A DNA stretch of 64,000 nucleotides from Streptomyces sp. JHA26 (GTDB lineage: Bacteria; Actinomycetota; Actinomycetes; Streptomycetales; Streptomycetaceae): positions 62,001 to 126,000 of the forward strand of contig NZ_BDJC01000005.1 in NCBI RefSeq assembly GCF_002005565.1, written 5' to 3'. This document shows, piece after piece, positions 27,247 to 40,861 of this stretch (position 1 is the stretch's first letter; the number at the start of each line of letters is the position of its first letter). The notes beneath the pieces were generated by a model. The model worked only from the letters and a program-made list of their open reading frames with translations. It made no database searches and had not been told where the DNA came from. A program made the position numbers and the translations under genes.

Positions 27247-28514
27247 GGTATCTCCACGCTCAGCAGGGTCGGTCCGCCCGGCGGGCTGGACAGGGCGAGT
27301 CTGCCATCCAGCACCGACACCCGGTCGGCGAGTCCGGTCAGCCCGCTGCCCGCCGCGGCGTCGGCCCCGCCCCGGCCGTCGTCGCGGACGCGCAGCACGA
27401 GCCGTCCGTCGCGGTGGCCGCCGGTCACCTCCGCGCGGGTGGCGCCGCTGTGCCTGCCGACGTTGGCGAGGGCCTCGCGGACCACGAAGTACGCGGCGGC
27501 CTCGACCGCCCGGGGCAGCCGTCCGGGCAGTTCCAGGTCGACGTCGACGGGGACGGCGGAGCGGTCGGCGGCGTCGGCGACGGCCGCGGGCAGGCCGTAG
27601 TCGGCGAGGACCTTGGGGTGGATGCCGTGGATGAGTTCGCGCAGTTCCTCCAGGGCCCTGCCCGCCTCGCCGTGCGCCTTGGCGAGCTGGTCGGCCAGCG
27701 GTCCCGGCGGGGCGTCCAGACGGGCCAGGCCGAGGGCCATGGTCAGGGCGACGAGGCGCTGCTGGGCGCCGTCGTGCAGGTCGCGTTCGATGCGGCGCCG
27801 CTCGGCCTCGAAGGCGTCCACCAACCGCACCCGGGAGCGGGTCAGTTCGACGACCCTGGCCTCGGGGTCGCCCTCGCGCGGGGCGGCGACGAGGACACGC
27901 GCCAGCTCGGCCCGCGCGCCCGCCGCCAGGCCCAGTGCGTAGCCGCCGAGGGCGAGGAGCAGCAGTCCGAGCACCGCGACGCCGGACGCGGCCGGCCAGG
28001 TGGTGACCGTCCACAGCTTGAGGACCTTCGCCTCCTCGCCGTCGCCGTACGCGGCCATCACCAGCGGGGTGGCGGCCAGGTGGAGGGGCAGCGCCAGGGC
28101 GAACACGACGACCAGGGCGTCCAGCGGCCACAGCAGGAGGGCGAACAGCAGGGCGTGGCCCAGCTCCCGCCAGGTCGCCCGCTCCCGCAGCCGGGTGATC
28201 AGCCACGGCCAGGGTCCGGTGGCGTACGGCTGCCGTACCGGCCGGGGCGGTGCGGGGGCGCGGTCGACCAGGCGCAGCCGGTGCCGTTCCAGGCGGGCCA
28301 CGGGGATGCCGACGAGGGCGGTGAGCACCAGCAGCGGCAGACCCACCAGGACGACGGCGAGCGCTCCCGCGAGGACGACCGCGACCGTGATCACCGCCAG
28401 GGTGAGGGCGCCGGCCACCGCCCCGGTCATCAGGTAGGCGAGGGCACGCCAGGGCCAGGCAGAGAGCAGGTAACCGCGGGCGGGCAGGGCCTGCCAGGCG
28501 TTTCGTGGGTGCAT
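27219..28514 (-). CDS. Sensor histidine kinase (HisKA_3 / NarX-DesK type)
   Basis: The product has 431 residues. The N-terminal sensor part has two hydrophobic hairpins plus further helices (about residues 25-75 and 115-205). The HisKA_3 dimerisation segment is ERRRIERDLHDGAQQRLVAL, with the phospho-His in DLHDG, and the HATPase domain includes VREALANVGRHSG and DDGRGG...GSGLTGLADRV. It overlaps the response regulator gene and is divergent from the ABC transporter genes. Sensor kinases of this class next to FtsX transporters often respond to cell-envelope antibiotics or membrane stress. Confidence 0.95.
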   Translation of the reverse strand: MHPRNAWQALPARGYLLSAWPWRALAYLMTGAVAGALTLAVITVAVVLAGALAVVLVGLPLLVLTALVGIPVARLERHRLRLVDRAPAPPRPVRQPYATGPWPWLITRLRERATWRELGHALLFALLLWPLDALVVVFALALPLHLAATPLVMAAYGDGEEAKVLKLWTVTTWPAASGVAVLGLLLLALGGYALGLAAGARAELARVLVAAPREGDPEARVVELTRSRVRLVDAFEAERRRIERDLHDGAQQRLVALTMALGLARLDAPPGPLADQLAKAHGEAGRALEELRELIHGIHPKVLADYGLPAAVADAADRSAVPVDVDLELPGRLPRAVEAAAYFVVREALANVGRHSGATRAEVTGGHRDGRLVLRVRDDGRGGADAAAGSGLTGLADRVSVLDGRLALSSPPGGPTLLSVEIPCEWTDRCA

Positions 28515-28687
28515 GCGGATCACCGTAGGACTCCCCCGTGCGGCGGGGCCATCGGCCCAGTGGGCGTCCCGGGGGTATGGCCTGCCCTACCCCGGTTCTC
28601 GCCCCTGCCGCACTGCGCCGGGGTGATCGCGGACGGTTTCGTGGAGCCGGACAGCGAGGCGACCGGCACCCGAGGAGTGGGGACGAC

Positions 28688-29425
28688 ATGGACGACGACG
28701 CGATCAGGCTGCGCTCCGTCAGCCGACGGTACGGGGCGGGCGACGGCGCCGTGGCGGCCCTCGACGAGGTCTCCGTCGGCTTCCCCCGGGGCACCTTCAC
28801 GGCCGTGATGGGCCCCTCCGGGTCGGGCAAGTCGACCCTTCTGCAGTGCGCCGCCGGCCTGGACCGGCCCACGTCGGGGTCGGTGGTCGTCGGCGGTACC
28901 GAGCTGACCGGGCTGAGCGAGCGGCGGTTGACGCTGCTGCGCCGTGAGCGCGTGGGGTTCGTCTTCCAGGCGTTCAACCTGCTGCCCTCGCTGACCGCCG
29001 AGCAGAACGTGGCCCTTCCCCTGCGCCTGGCAGGGCGCCGCCCTCCCCACGGCCGGGTGCGCGAGGTGCTGCGGCAGGTCGGCCTCGGTGACCGCGCCCG
29101 GCACCGGCCCCCGCAGCTGTCCGGCGGCCAGCAGCAGCGCGTCGCCCTGGCCCGCGCGTTGGTCACCCGCCCCGAGGTGCTCTTCGCCGACGAACCGACC
29201 GGTGCGCTGGATACGCGCACCGGCCGCGAGGTACTGAGCCTGCTGCGCGGCATGGTCGACCGCGAGGGCCGGACGGTCGTCATGGTCACGCACGATCCGG
29301 TGGCCGCCTCCTACGCCGACCGCGTGGTGTTCCTCGTCGACGGCCGCGTGGGCGGCGACCTGGCCGGGGCGGGCGCCGACGCCATCGCCGCCCACCTGAC
29401 CGGTCTGGAGGGCAGGCCGTGCTGA
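28688..29425 (+). CDS. ABC transporter ATP-binding protein (LolD/MacB type)
   Basis: The product has 245 residues. Walker A is GPSGSGKST (about residues 41-49), the Q-loop is VFQAFNLLP, the signature is LSGGQQQRVALARAL, Walker B is VLFADEPTGALD and the switch His is in MVTHDP. The E-P-T-G-A-L-D form is typical of ATPases paired with FtsX-like permeases that do not transport conventionally but extrude or release envelope-active molecules. The stop overlaps the permease GTG start by 7 nt. It is divergent from the histidine kinase and likely controlled by it. Confidence 0.97.
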   Translation: MDDDAIRLRSVSRRYGAGDGAVAALDEVSVGFPRGTFTAVMGPSGSGKSTLLQCAAGLDRPTSGSVVVGGTELTGLSERRLTLLRRERVGFVFQAFNLLPSLTAEQNVALPLRLAGRRPPHGRVREVLRQVGLGDRARHRPPQLSGGQQQRVALARALVTRPEVLFADEPTGALDTRTGREVLSLLRGMVDREGRTVVMVTHDPVAASYADRVVFLVDGRVGGDLAGAGADAIAAHLTGLEGRPC

Positions 29426-31917
29426 CCACCGCCCTGCACACCCTGCGCGTCCGTTGGGTCACCTTCGTCGGCAGTTTCGTGGCTCTGACGCTGGGGGTCG
29501 CGCTGCTCGCGGTGACGGGGCCGGCGCTCGCCTCCTCGCTGGACGCGCCCGGCCGCGCGCCGGAGCGGTTCGCCGCCGCGCCGGTGGTGGTCCGGGGGCA
29601 GGACACCCTGCGGGTGCCGACGCCCGCCGGGCAGGACACGGCGGAGCTGGCGCGGCCGCGTGCCGTGCCCGCCGCGGTCGTGGCCCGGCTGGAGCGGCTC
29701 GGCACGGTCGTGGAGGACCGGTCCTTCCCGGTACGCGTCCACGGTCGGCGCGCCCCGAGCGGCCTCGTGGGCCACCCCTGGTCCACCGCCGCGTTCGCCC
29801 CGTACCGGATCGACGCGGGCCGCGCGCCCCGTACTGCCGACGAGGTCGTCGTCACCGGCGGCTGGGCCGTGCCGGGCGAGCGGGTGCGCACGGACCGGGG
29901 CGCCCTGCGCGTCGTGGGCACCGTGCCCGGCCTCGGCTTCGAGGACGCCGTCTTCTTCACCGACGCACGGGCCGCCCAGCTCGCGCCGGTGAGCGTGCAG
30001 GTGGCGGTCGACGCGGAGGCGTCCGCCGTACGGGAGGCGGTGCGGGGCGCCGTACGGGACGCGGTGCCGGGCAGCGCGGACGTCCGGGTGCTCACCGGGG
30101 ACGCCCGGCGGTACGCGGACGCCGACCCCGACCGGGACGAGGAGGCGCTGACCGCGATGAACGCCCTGTTCGGCACGGCCGGCGGCGTCACCGCGTTCGT
30201 GTCGGTGTTCGTCGTGGCGTCCACCTTCGCCTTCGCGGTGGCCCAGCGGCGCCGGGAGTTCGGGCTGCTGCGCACGGCCGGTGCGACGCCGGGGCAACTG
30301 CGCCGGACGGTGCTGGCCGAGGCCCTCGGCGTCGGCGTGCTCGCCTCCGCGACCGGCTGCCTGCTCGGCGCGTACGGCGCCCCGCACCTGGCGGCCTGGG
30401 TGGTCGACGGCGGCCTGGCACCGGCCTGGTTCCGCATCGGCGACCACGCCTGGCCGTACCACACGGCCTTCTGGACCGGGCTGGTCGTCGCCCTGTGCGG
30501 TGCGGTCGCGGCGTCGTGGCGGGCGGGGAGCACCGGTCCCGTCGAGGCGCTGCGCGAAGCCTCCGTCGACGCCGGTGCGATGACCCGGGGCCGGTGGCTG
30601 GCGGGCTCGGCGCTGCTGCTGACCGCGCTGGTGACGCTCGGCGTCTCCCTGGCCGGCGACCCCGGTGACCTGCTGCACCGCAAGACGTACGTGAGCCGGC
30701 CGATGCTGTCGATCACCGCGGCCGCCCTGCTCGCGCCGGTCGTGGTGCGTCCACTGGTCCGGGCGCTGACCTGGCTCCCGGCGCGGCTGCCGGGCGCCGC
30801 GGGGATGCTGGTGCGGGAGCACGCGGCCGCCGGTGTCCGCCGCACCGCGGCCGTCGCCGCGCCCGTGCTGGTCACGGTCGCGCTCGCGGGCTCGCTGCTC
30901 GGCGCCACCGCGACCCTGAACGAGGCGGAGGCGTCCGAGACGCGCGGGCGGACCGTCGCCGACTTCGTGATCGCCGCACCCGGCGGCGCCGGCCCGGGCT
31001 TCGACCGCCGGACCCTGGACCGGCTGCGCGCGATCCCCGGAACGGAGATCTCGCCGTCCGCGTCGAGCGCGGTGTACGTCCTGGAGGAGGGCGTGGCCCT
31101 CGTCAGGTCCGACGCCCGTGCCGTCGCCGGCCCCGAGGCGCTCACGGCCACGACAAGGCTGCCTCTGGCTGCCGGGAGGGCGGGCGACCTGGACGACCGG
31201 TCGATCATCGTGAACGAGGAGTGGGAAGAGCACACGGTCGGCCGGGACGTGCGGGTGTGGCTCGGAGACGGCACGGAGAAGACCCTGCGCATCGCCGCGG
31301 TGATGCACACCGGCACCGGCGGCAACGGCGTCTACGTCACCGCGGCCAACGCCCCCGGCGCCCCCGTCGACCGGGTGGAGGTCGCCCTCACGGACGGCGC
31401 CGACGCCGATGCGGTGGCGGGTGAACTGCGGGCGGCGGTGGGGCCGGCCGGCGGTCGGGTGTCGACCAGGGACGAGTGGGTCGAGGCCACGTACCCGCAG
31501 ACCGACGGCACGACCCGGCTGGGTCTCTTCCTGGTCCTCGGCATCGCCCTGCTCTACACGGCCGTCTCCCTGGCCAACACCATGGTGATGGCCACCTCCG
31601 ACCGGGTCCGTGACCTCGCGGCACTGCGCCTGGCCGGGGCCACCGACGGCCAGGTGCTCCGCCTGGTCGGCGCCGAGTCCCTGACGGTCGTAGCGGTCGG
31701 CGCGCTGCTGGGGCTGGCCGTCGCCGGCCTCAACCTGGCCGGCATGGGGGCGGCCCTGGGCCTGCTCTCGGTGCCCGCCGCGCCGGTGGTGCCGTGGACG
31801 GCCGTCGGCGCGACCGCGGGTGCCTGCGCCGTCCTCGCGGTCGTCGCCTCGGTGGTCCCGGCGGGGCTGGCCCTGCGCCGCCACCGGGCGGTGGAGGCCG
31901 CCGGCGTCCGGGAGTAG
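29419..31917 (+). CDS. FtsX-like ABC transporter permease
   Basis: The product has 832 residues. One N-terminal helix ([20 protein letters not shown]) is followed by an extracellular domain of about 190 residues. Then come two FtsX domains with family segments [20 protein letters not shown] and [20 protein letters not shown]. Total ~10 transmembrane helices with a second extracellular domain at about residues 500-690. This duplicated-FtsX layout is usual for actinobacterial efflux-type permeases paired with a 245-residue ATPase. A strong bidirectional terminator follows at 31933. Confidence 0.95.
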   Translation: MLTTALHTLRVRWVTFVGSFVALTLGVALLAVTGPALASSLDAPGRAPERFAAAPVVVRGQDTLRVPTPAGQDTAELARPRAVPAAVVARLERLGTVVEDRSFPVRVHGRRAPSGLVGHPWSTAAFAPYRIDAGRAPRTADEVVVTGGWAVPGERVRTDRGALRVVGTVPGLGFEDAVFFTDARAAQLAPVSVQVAVDAEASAVREAVRGAVRDAVPGSADVRVLTGDARRYADADPDRDEEALTAMNALFGTAGGVTAFVSVFVVASTFAFAVAQRRREFGLLRTAGATPGQLRRTVLAEALGVGVLASATGCLLGAYGAPHLAAWVVDGGLAPAWFRIGDHAWPYHTAFWTGLVVALCGAVAASWRAGSTGPVEALREASVDAGAMTRGRWLAGSALLLTALVTLGVSLAGDPGDLLHRKTYVSRPMLSITAAALLAPVVVRPLVRALTWLPARLPGAAGMLVREHAAAGVRRTAAVAAPVLVTVALAGSLLGATATLNEAEASETRGRTVADFVIAAPGGAGPGFDRRTLDRLRAIPGTEISPSASSAVYVLEEGVALVRSDARAVAGPEALTATTRLPLAAGRAGDLDDRSIIVNEEWEEHTVGRDVRVWLGDGTEKTLRIAAVMHTGTGGNGVYVTAANAPGAPVDRVEVALTDGADADAVAGELRAAVGPAGGRVSTRDEWVEATYPQTDGTTRLGLFLVLGIALLYTAVSLANTMVMATSDRVRDLAALRLAGATDGQVLRLVGAESLTVVAVGALLGLAVAGLNLAGMGAALGLLSVPAAPVVPWTAVGATAGACAVLAVVASVVPAGLALRRHRAVEAAGVRE

Positions 31918-31932
31918 AGGCCGTGGAACGAC

Positions 31933-31970
31933 GAAAGGGCCCGTACGACCGAAGTCGTACGGGCCCTTTC
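31933..31970. terminator. Bidirectional terminator between ABC permease and tuf
   Basis: Perfect inverted repeat with 17-nt arms (GAAAGGGCCCGTACGAC / GTCGTACGGGCCCTTTC) and loop CGAA. It serves the plus-strand permease (ends 31917) and the minus-strand tuf (ends 32018). Both arms end in an A/T-containing tract, making it one of the clearest terminators in the window. Confidence 0.92.
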
Positions 31971-32017
31971 AGGCATCAGCCCATGTCAGGTCGGGTCGAC
32001 CGACAAGCAAGCGGAGC

Positions 32018-33211
<1,194 letters not shown>

Positions 33212-33288
33212 TGGGGTCCTCCTGTGGAGTGGTTCTGTACGCCTTACTCATCGGCGCCAGGTGATCTTTGCTGGGAAACCCGGGCCAG

Positions 33289-33322
33289 GGGGCATTCCAC
33301 CGGGTTGGTGGCGGAATGCCCC
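33289..33322 (-). terminator. Hairpin in the fusA-tuf intergenic region
   Basis: GGGGCATTCCACC, loop GGGTT, then GGTGG-C-GGAATGCCCC gives a 13-bp stem with one bulged base, 59 nt downstream of the fusA stop on the minus strand. It can reduce read-through from fusA. In several Streptomyces, tuf1 also has its own promoter in this interval, which would fit. Confidence 0.65.
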
Positions 33323-33380
33323 TTGCAGGCTCCGGGGTCAAGCCTAAAGCGTGTGCGGGGGGTCCGTTAAACGGAGTCCC

Positions 33381-35507
33381 TTACTCGCCCTTGGCCTTCG
33401 CGATGATCTCCTCGGCGACGTTCCGGGGAACCTCGGCGTAGGAGTCGAACTGCATCGAGTAGCTTGCGCGACCCGACGTCTTGCTGCGGAGGTCGCCGAC
33501 GTAGCCGAACATCTCCGACAGGGGCACGAGGCCCTTCACGACGCGGGCACCCGCCCGCTCCTCCATGGCCTGGATCTGGCCACGGCGGGAGTTGATGTCG
33601 CCGATGACCTCACCCATGTAGTCCTCGGGCGTGGTGACCTCGACGGCCATCATCGGCTCCAGGAGCACGGGCGAAGCCTTGCGCGCGGCCTCCTTGAAGG
33701 CCTGCGAACCGGCGATCTTGAACGCGAGTTCGGAGGAGTCGACCTCGTGGTAGCCACCGTCGATGAGCGTGACGCGGACGCCCGTCATCTCGTAGCCGGC
33801 CAGGATGCCGAACTGCATGGCCTCCTGCGCACCGGCGTCCACCGAAGGGATGTACTCCTTCGGGATGCGGCCACCGGTGACCTTGTTCACGAACTCGTAC
33901 GAGGCGTCGCCGCCCTCGATCGGCTCGATCGCGATCTGCACCTTGGCGAACTGACCGGTACCACCGGTCTGCTTCTTGTGGGTGTAGTCCACGCGCTCGA
34001 CGGCCTTGCGGATCGTCTCACGGTAGGCGACCTGCGGCTTGCCGACGTTGGCCTCGACCTTGAACTCACGGCGCATACGGTCGACCAGCACCTCGAGGTG
34101 CAGCTCGCCCATACCACCGATGATGGTCTGGCCCGTCTCCTCGTTCGTGTGAACCTGGAAGGACGGGTCCTCCTCGGCCAGGCGCTGGATCGCGACGCCG
34201 AGCTTCTCCTGGTCGCCCTTCGACTTGGGCTCGATGGCGACCTGGATGACCGGCGCCGGGAAGTCCATGGACTCCAGGATCACCGGGTTCTTGTCGTCGG
34301 ACAGCGTCTCACCGGTGGTGGTCTGCTTCAGGCCCATGACGGCGACGATGTCGCCGGCGCCCACCGACTCGATCTCCTCACGCTTGTTGGCGTGCATGCG
34401 GTAGATCTTGCCGATGCGCTCCTTCTTGCCCTTGACGGAGTTCAGCACCGCGGTGCCGGACTCCAGGCGGCCCGAGTAGACCCGGACGAAGGTGAGCTTG
34501 CCGAGGTGCGGGTCGCTCATGATCTTGAACGCGAGCGCGGCCAGCGGCTCGTCCTCGGACGGCTTGCGCTTGATGACGACCTCGGGGTCCTTGACGTCCT
34601 GGCCCTCGATGGCCTCGACGTCGAGCGGGGTCGGCAGGTAGCGCACGACCGCGTCGAGCAGGGGCTGGACGCCCTTGTTCTTGAACGCGGTGCCGCAGAA
34701 CACCGGGGTGACCGTGGTGTCGCTGGACTTGCCGGAGGCGATGGTGATGCGACGGATCGCGGCGTACAGCTGCTCCTCGGTGGGCTCCTGGCCCTCCAGG
34801 AACAGCTCCATGATCTCTTCGTCGTTCTCCGCGACGGCCTCGACCAGCTTGCCGCGCCACTCCTCGGCGGCCTCGGTGTGCGTGTCGGGGATGTCGACGA
34901 CGTCGTACATCTCGCCCTTGGCGGCCTCGGCGGACCACACGAGCGCCTTCATGCGGACCAGGTCCACGACGCCCTTGAAGTCGGCCTCGGCACCGATCGG
35001 GAGCTGCATGACCAGCGGCTGGGCGCCCAGGCGGTCCGAGATCATCTCCACGCAGCGGTGGAACTCGGCGCCGGTACGGTCCAGCTTGTTCACGAAGCAG
35101 ATGCGCGGAACGCCGTAACGGTCGGCCTGACGCCACACCGTCTCGGACTGCGGCTCGACACCGGCGACACCGTCGAACACGGTCACGGCACCGTCGAGCA
35201 CACGCAGGGAACGCTCCACCTCGACGGTGAAGTCGACGTGCCCCGGGGTGTCGATGATGTTGATCGTGTAGTCGTTGTCCTCGAGCGGCCAGTGGCAGGT
35301 GGTCGCAGCAGACGTGATCGTGATGCCACGCTCCTGCTCCTGCTCCATCCAGTCCATGGTGGCAGCGCCGTCGTGGACCTCACCGATCTTGTACGACACA
35401 CCGGTGTAGAACAGAATCCGCTCGGTGGTGGTCGTCTTGCCCGCGTCGATGTGGGCCATGATCCCGATGTTGCGGACCTTGGCCAGGTCAAGTGAAGTGG
35501 TAGCCAT
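33381..35507 (-). CDS. fusA: Elongation factor G
   Basis: Translocase GTPase and, with RRF, ribosome recycling factor. The product has 708 residues. G1 is [15 protein letters not shown], the switch region contains [21 protein letters not shown]3 is DTPGHVDF and G4 is NKLDRTG. Domain IV has the conserved [20 protein letters not shown] segment. It lies 39 nt downstream of rpsG. Length and order (rpsL-rpsG-fusA-tuf, the str operon) are standard. Confidence 0.98.
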   Translation of the reverse strand: MATTSLDLAKVRNIGIMAHIDAGKTTTTERILFYTGVSYKIGEVHDGAATMDWMEQEQERGITITSAATTCHWPLEDNDYTINIIDTPGHVDFTVEVERSLRVLDGAVTVFDGVAGVEPQSETVWRQADRYGVPRICFVNKLDRTGAEFHRCVEMISDRLGAQPLVMQLPIGAEADFKGVVDLVRMKALVWSAEAAKGEMYDVVDIPDTHTEAAEEWRGKLVEAVAENDEEIMELFLEGQEPTEEQLYAAIRRITIASGKSSDTTVTPVFCGTAFKNKGVQPLLDAVVRYLPTPLDVEAIEGQDVKDPEVVIKRKPSEDEPLAALAFKIMSDPHLGKLTFVRVYSGRLESGTAVLNSVKGKKERIGKIYRMHANKREEIESVGAGDIVAVMGLKQTTTGETLSDDKNPVILESMDFPAPVIQVAIEPKSKGDQEKLGVAIQRLAEEDPSFQVHTNEETGQTIIGGMGELHLEVLVDRMRREFKVEANVGKPQVAYRETIRKAVERVDYTHKKQTGGTGQFAKVQIAIEPIEGGDASYEFVNKVTGGRIPKEYIPSVDAGAQEAMQFGILAGYEMTGVRVTLIDGGYHEVDSSELAFKIAGSQAFKEAARKASPVLLEPMMAVEVTTPEDYMGEVIGDINSRRGQIQAMEERAGARVVKGLVPLSEMFGYVGDLRSKTSGRASYSMQFDSYAEVPRNVAEEIIAKAKGE

Positions 35508-35546
35508 AAGGCTTCAGTCTTCTCTCGGTCTCGATGTGGGTAGCGA

Positions 35547-36017
35547 CTACCAGCGGTAGTGCGCGAAGGCCTTGTTGGACTCGGCCATCTTGTGCGTGTC
35601 CTCGCGCTTCTTCACAGCGGCGCCGAGGCCGTTGGAGGCGTCGAGGAGCTCGTTGAGCAGACGCTCGGTCATGGTCTTCTCGCGACGGGCGCGGGAGTAA
35701 CCGACGAGCCAGCGCAGCGCGAGGGTGTTGGCGCGACCGGGCTTGACCTCGATCGGCACCTGGTACGTCGCACCACCGACGCGGCGGGACTTGACCTCGA
35801 GGGTCGGCTTGATGTTCTCGAGAGCGCGCTTGAGCGTGATGACCGGGTCGTTGCCGGTCTTCTCGCGCAGGCCCTCCATGGCACCGTAGACGATGCGCTC
35901 GGCGGTGGAGCGCTTGCCGTTCAGCAGCACCTTGTTGATCAGGGAGGTCACCAGAGGAGAACCGTAGACCGGGTCGATGATGACCGGGCGCTTCGGGGCG
36001 GGGCCCTTACGAGGCAT
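35547..36017 (-). CDS. rpsG: 30S ribosomal protein S7 (uS7)
   Basis: Primary assembly protein of the 30S head, contacting the E-site tRNA. The 156-residue product starts [20 protein letters not shown] and contains [20 protein letters not shown]. It begins 2 nt after the rpsL stop, so translation is coupled. In E. coli S7 is the autogenous regulator of the str operon; no matching site was identified here. Confidence 0.98.
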   Translation of the reverse strand: MPRKGPAPKRPVIIDPVYGSPLVTSLINKVLLNGKRSTAERIVYGAMEGLREKTGNDPVITLKRALENIKPTLEVKSRRVGGATYQVPIEVKPGRANTLALRWLVGYSRARREKTMTERLLNELLDASNGLGAAVKKREDTHKMAESNKAFAHYRW

Positions 36018-36019
36018 TC

Positions 36020-36391
36020 TTACTTCTCCTTCTTGGCGCCGTAGCGGCTGCGGGCCTGCTTGCGGTTCTTGACACCCTGGGTGTCGAGCGAGCCACGGAT
36101 GATCTTGTAGCGAACACCCGGCAGGTCCTTCACACGGCCGCCGCGCACGAGCACGATGGAGTGCTCCTGCAGGTTGTGTCCCTCACCCGGAATGTAAGCA
36201 GTGACCTCGATACCGCTGGTCAGACGCACACGCGCGACCTTACGCAGGGCCGAGTTCGGCTTCTTCGGGGTGGTCGTGAACACACGCGTGCAGACGCCGC
36301 GACGCTGGGGCGAACCCTCGAGTGCGGGCGTCTTGTTCTTCTCGACCTTGTCCTGCCGGCCCTTGCGGACCAGCTGCTGGATCGTAGGCAC
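36020..36391 (-). CDS. rpsL: 30S ribosomal protein S12 (uS12)
   Basis: Decoding-centre protein. The 123-residue product starts from GTG 36391 as [19 protein letters not shown]. The streptomycin-sensitive residues are wild type: Lys43 in [13 protein letters not shown] and Lys88 in [13 protein letters not shown]. An open frame continues upstream to 36577 but covers the leader. It is the first gene of the str operon and has the shared leader hairpin 51 nt upstream. Confidence 0.98.
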   Translation of the reverse strand: MPTIQQLVRKGRQDKVEKNKTPALEGSPQRRGVCTRVFTTTPKKPNSALRKVARVRLTSGIEVTAYIPGEGHNLQEHSIVLVRGGRVKDLPGVRYKIIRGSLDTQGVKNRKQARSRYGAKKEK

Positions 36392-36806
36392 TACTTCTCC
36401 GGTTTCTGTGTGCCGAATGGTGAAGCTAACCTGGGACGTCACCGACCCACGCGGTCGGGTGTGTCGAACCCGCGGACTCTCGCCGCGAGGACGGAAAGAG
36501 GCGCGGATCGCGGTGGCCACGCACGGCCCCCGGTGCGGTTGAAGGCACGCACGAAGGCCAGGGCACACCCCAGGCACAAGGTCTGAGCGTACCTATCGCA
36601 TTCGCTGCGGTCAAAACAAATGGGCGAGACCGGCGCCGCCACCCGGCTTGCCCGGCTTTCACCCGATCCCGGTGCGCCTCCGCACGGACGTCCTGGACGC
36701 TCGCTCACGGGGGCGCGCCGCGGTGGAGGGCGCCCCGCCCCACCCCCTGGGTCCGCGGGGCGCCCACGCCGCGCCTCAGCCCCCGTCCAGGGCCGGCGCA
36801 GCACGC
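36392..36806. promoter_or_regulatory. str operon leader and intergenic region
   Basis: Over 400 nt without a gene between the rpoC terminator and rpsL. The rpsL-proximal 60 nt carry CCGACC-CACGC-GGTCGG (36442-36458) followed on the plus strand by GTGTGTCG, the same hairpin as in the rpsJ leader. The rest is GC-rich and holds the str promoter somewhere upstream; I could not assign -35/-10 boxes with confidence. Open frames on both strands here lack ribosome sites and family resemblance. Confidence 0.55.
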
Positions 36807-36844
36807 CGAAGGGCGGCCACCCCTCGCGGGGTGACCGCCCTTCG
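36807..36844 (-). terminator. rpoC terminator
   Basis: Inverted repeat CGAAGGGCGG-CACCCC ... GGGGTG-CCGCCCTTCG with loop TCGCG and one mismatch, 20 nt downstream of the rpoC stop on the minus strand. The stem is about 16 bp. Confidence 0.9.
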
Positions 36845-36863
36845 GTCGTATCAGGCGACTCGC

Positions 36864-40763
<3,900 letters not shown>

Positions 40764-40861
40764 TATGCGTCAATCCCTCTCAGGGTTGTAAGTCTTGGGG
40801 TCTGAATCGGGGGTCCTGGGGCCGGCGGGCCTTGATCGCTCAAGGCCCGCCGAAACTCCCG

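Noticed and set aside
29286-31884. Long minus-strand frames opposite the FtsX permease
   Set aside because: Shadow of the permease; composition Ala/Arg/Ser/Thr-rich with no family features.
36020-36391. Possible streptomycin-resistance change in RpsL
   Set aside because: Lys43 and Lys88 are both present; the protein is wild type at the known sites.
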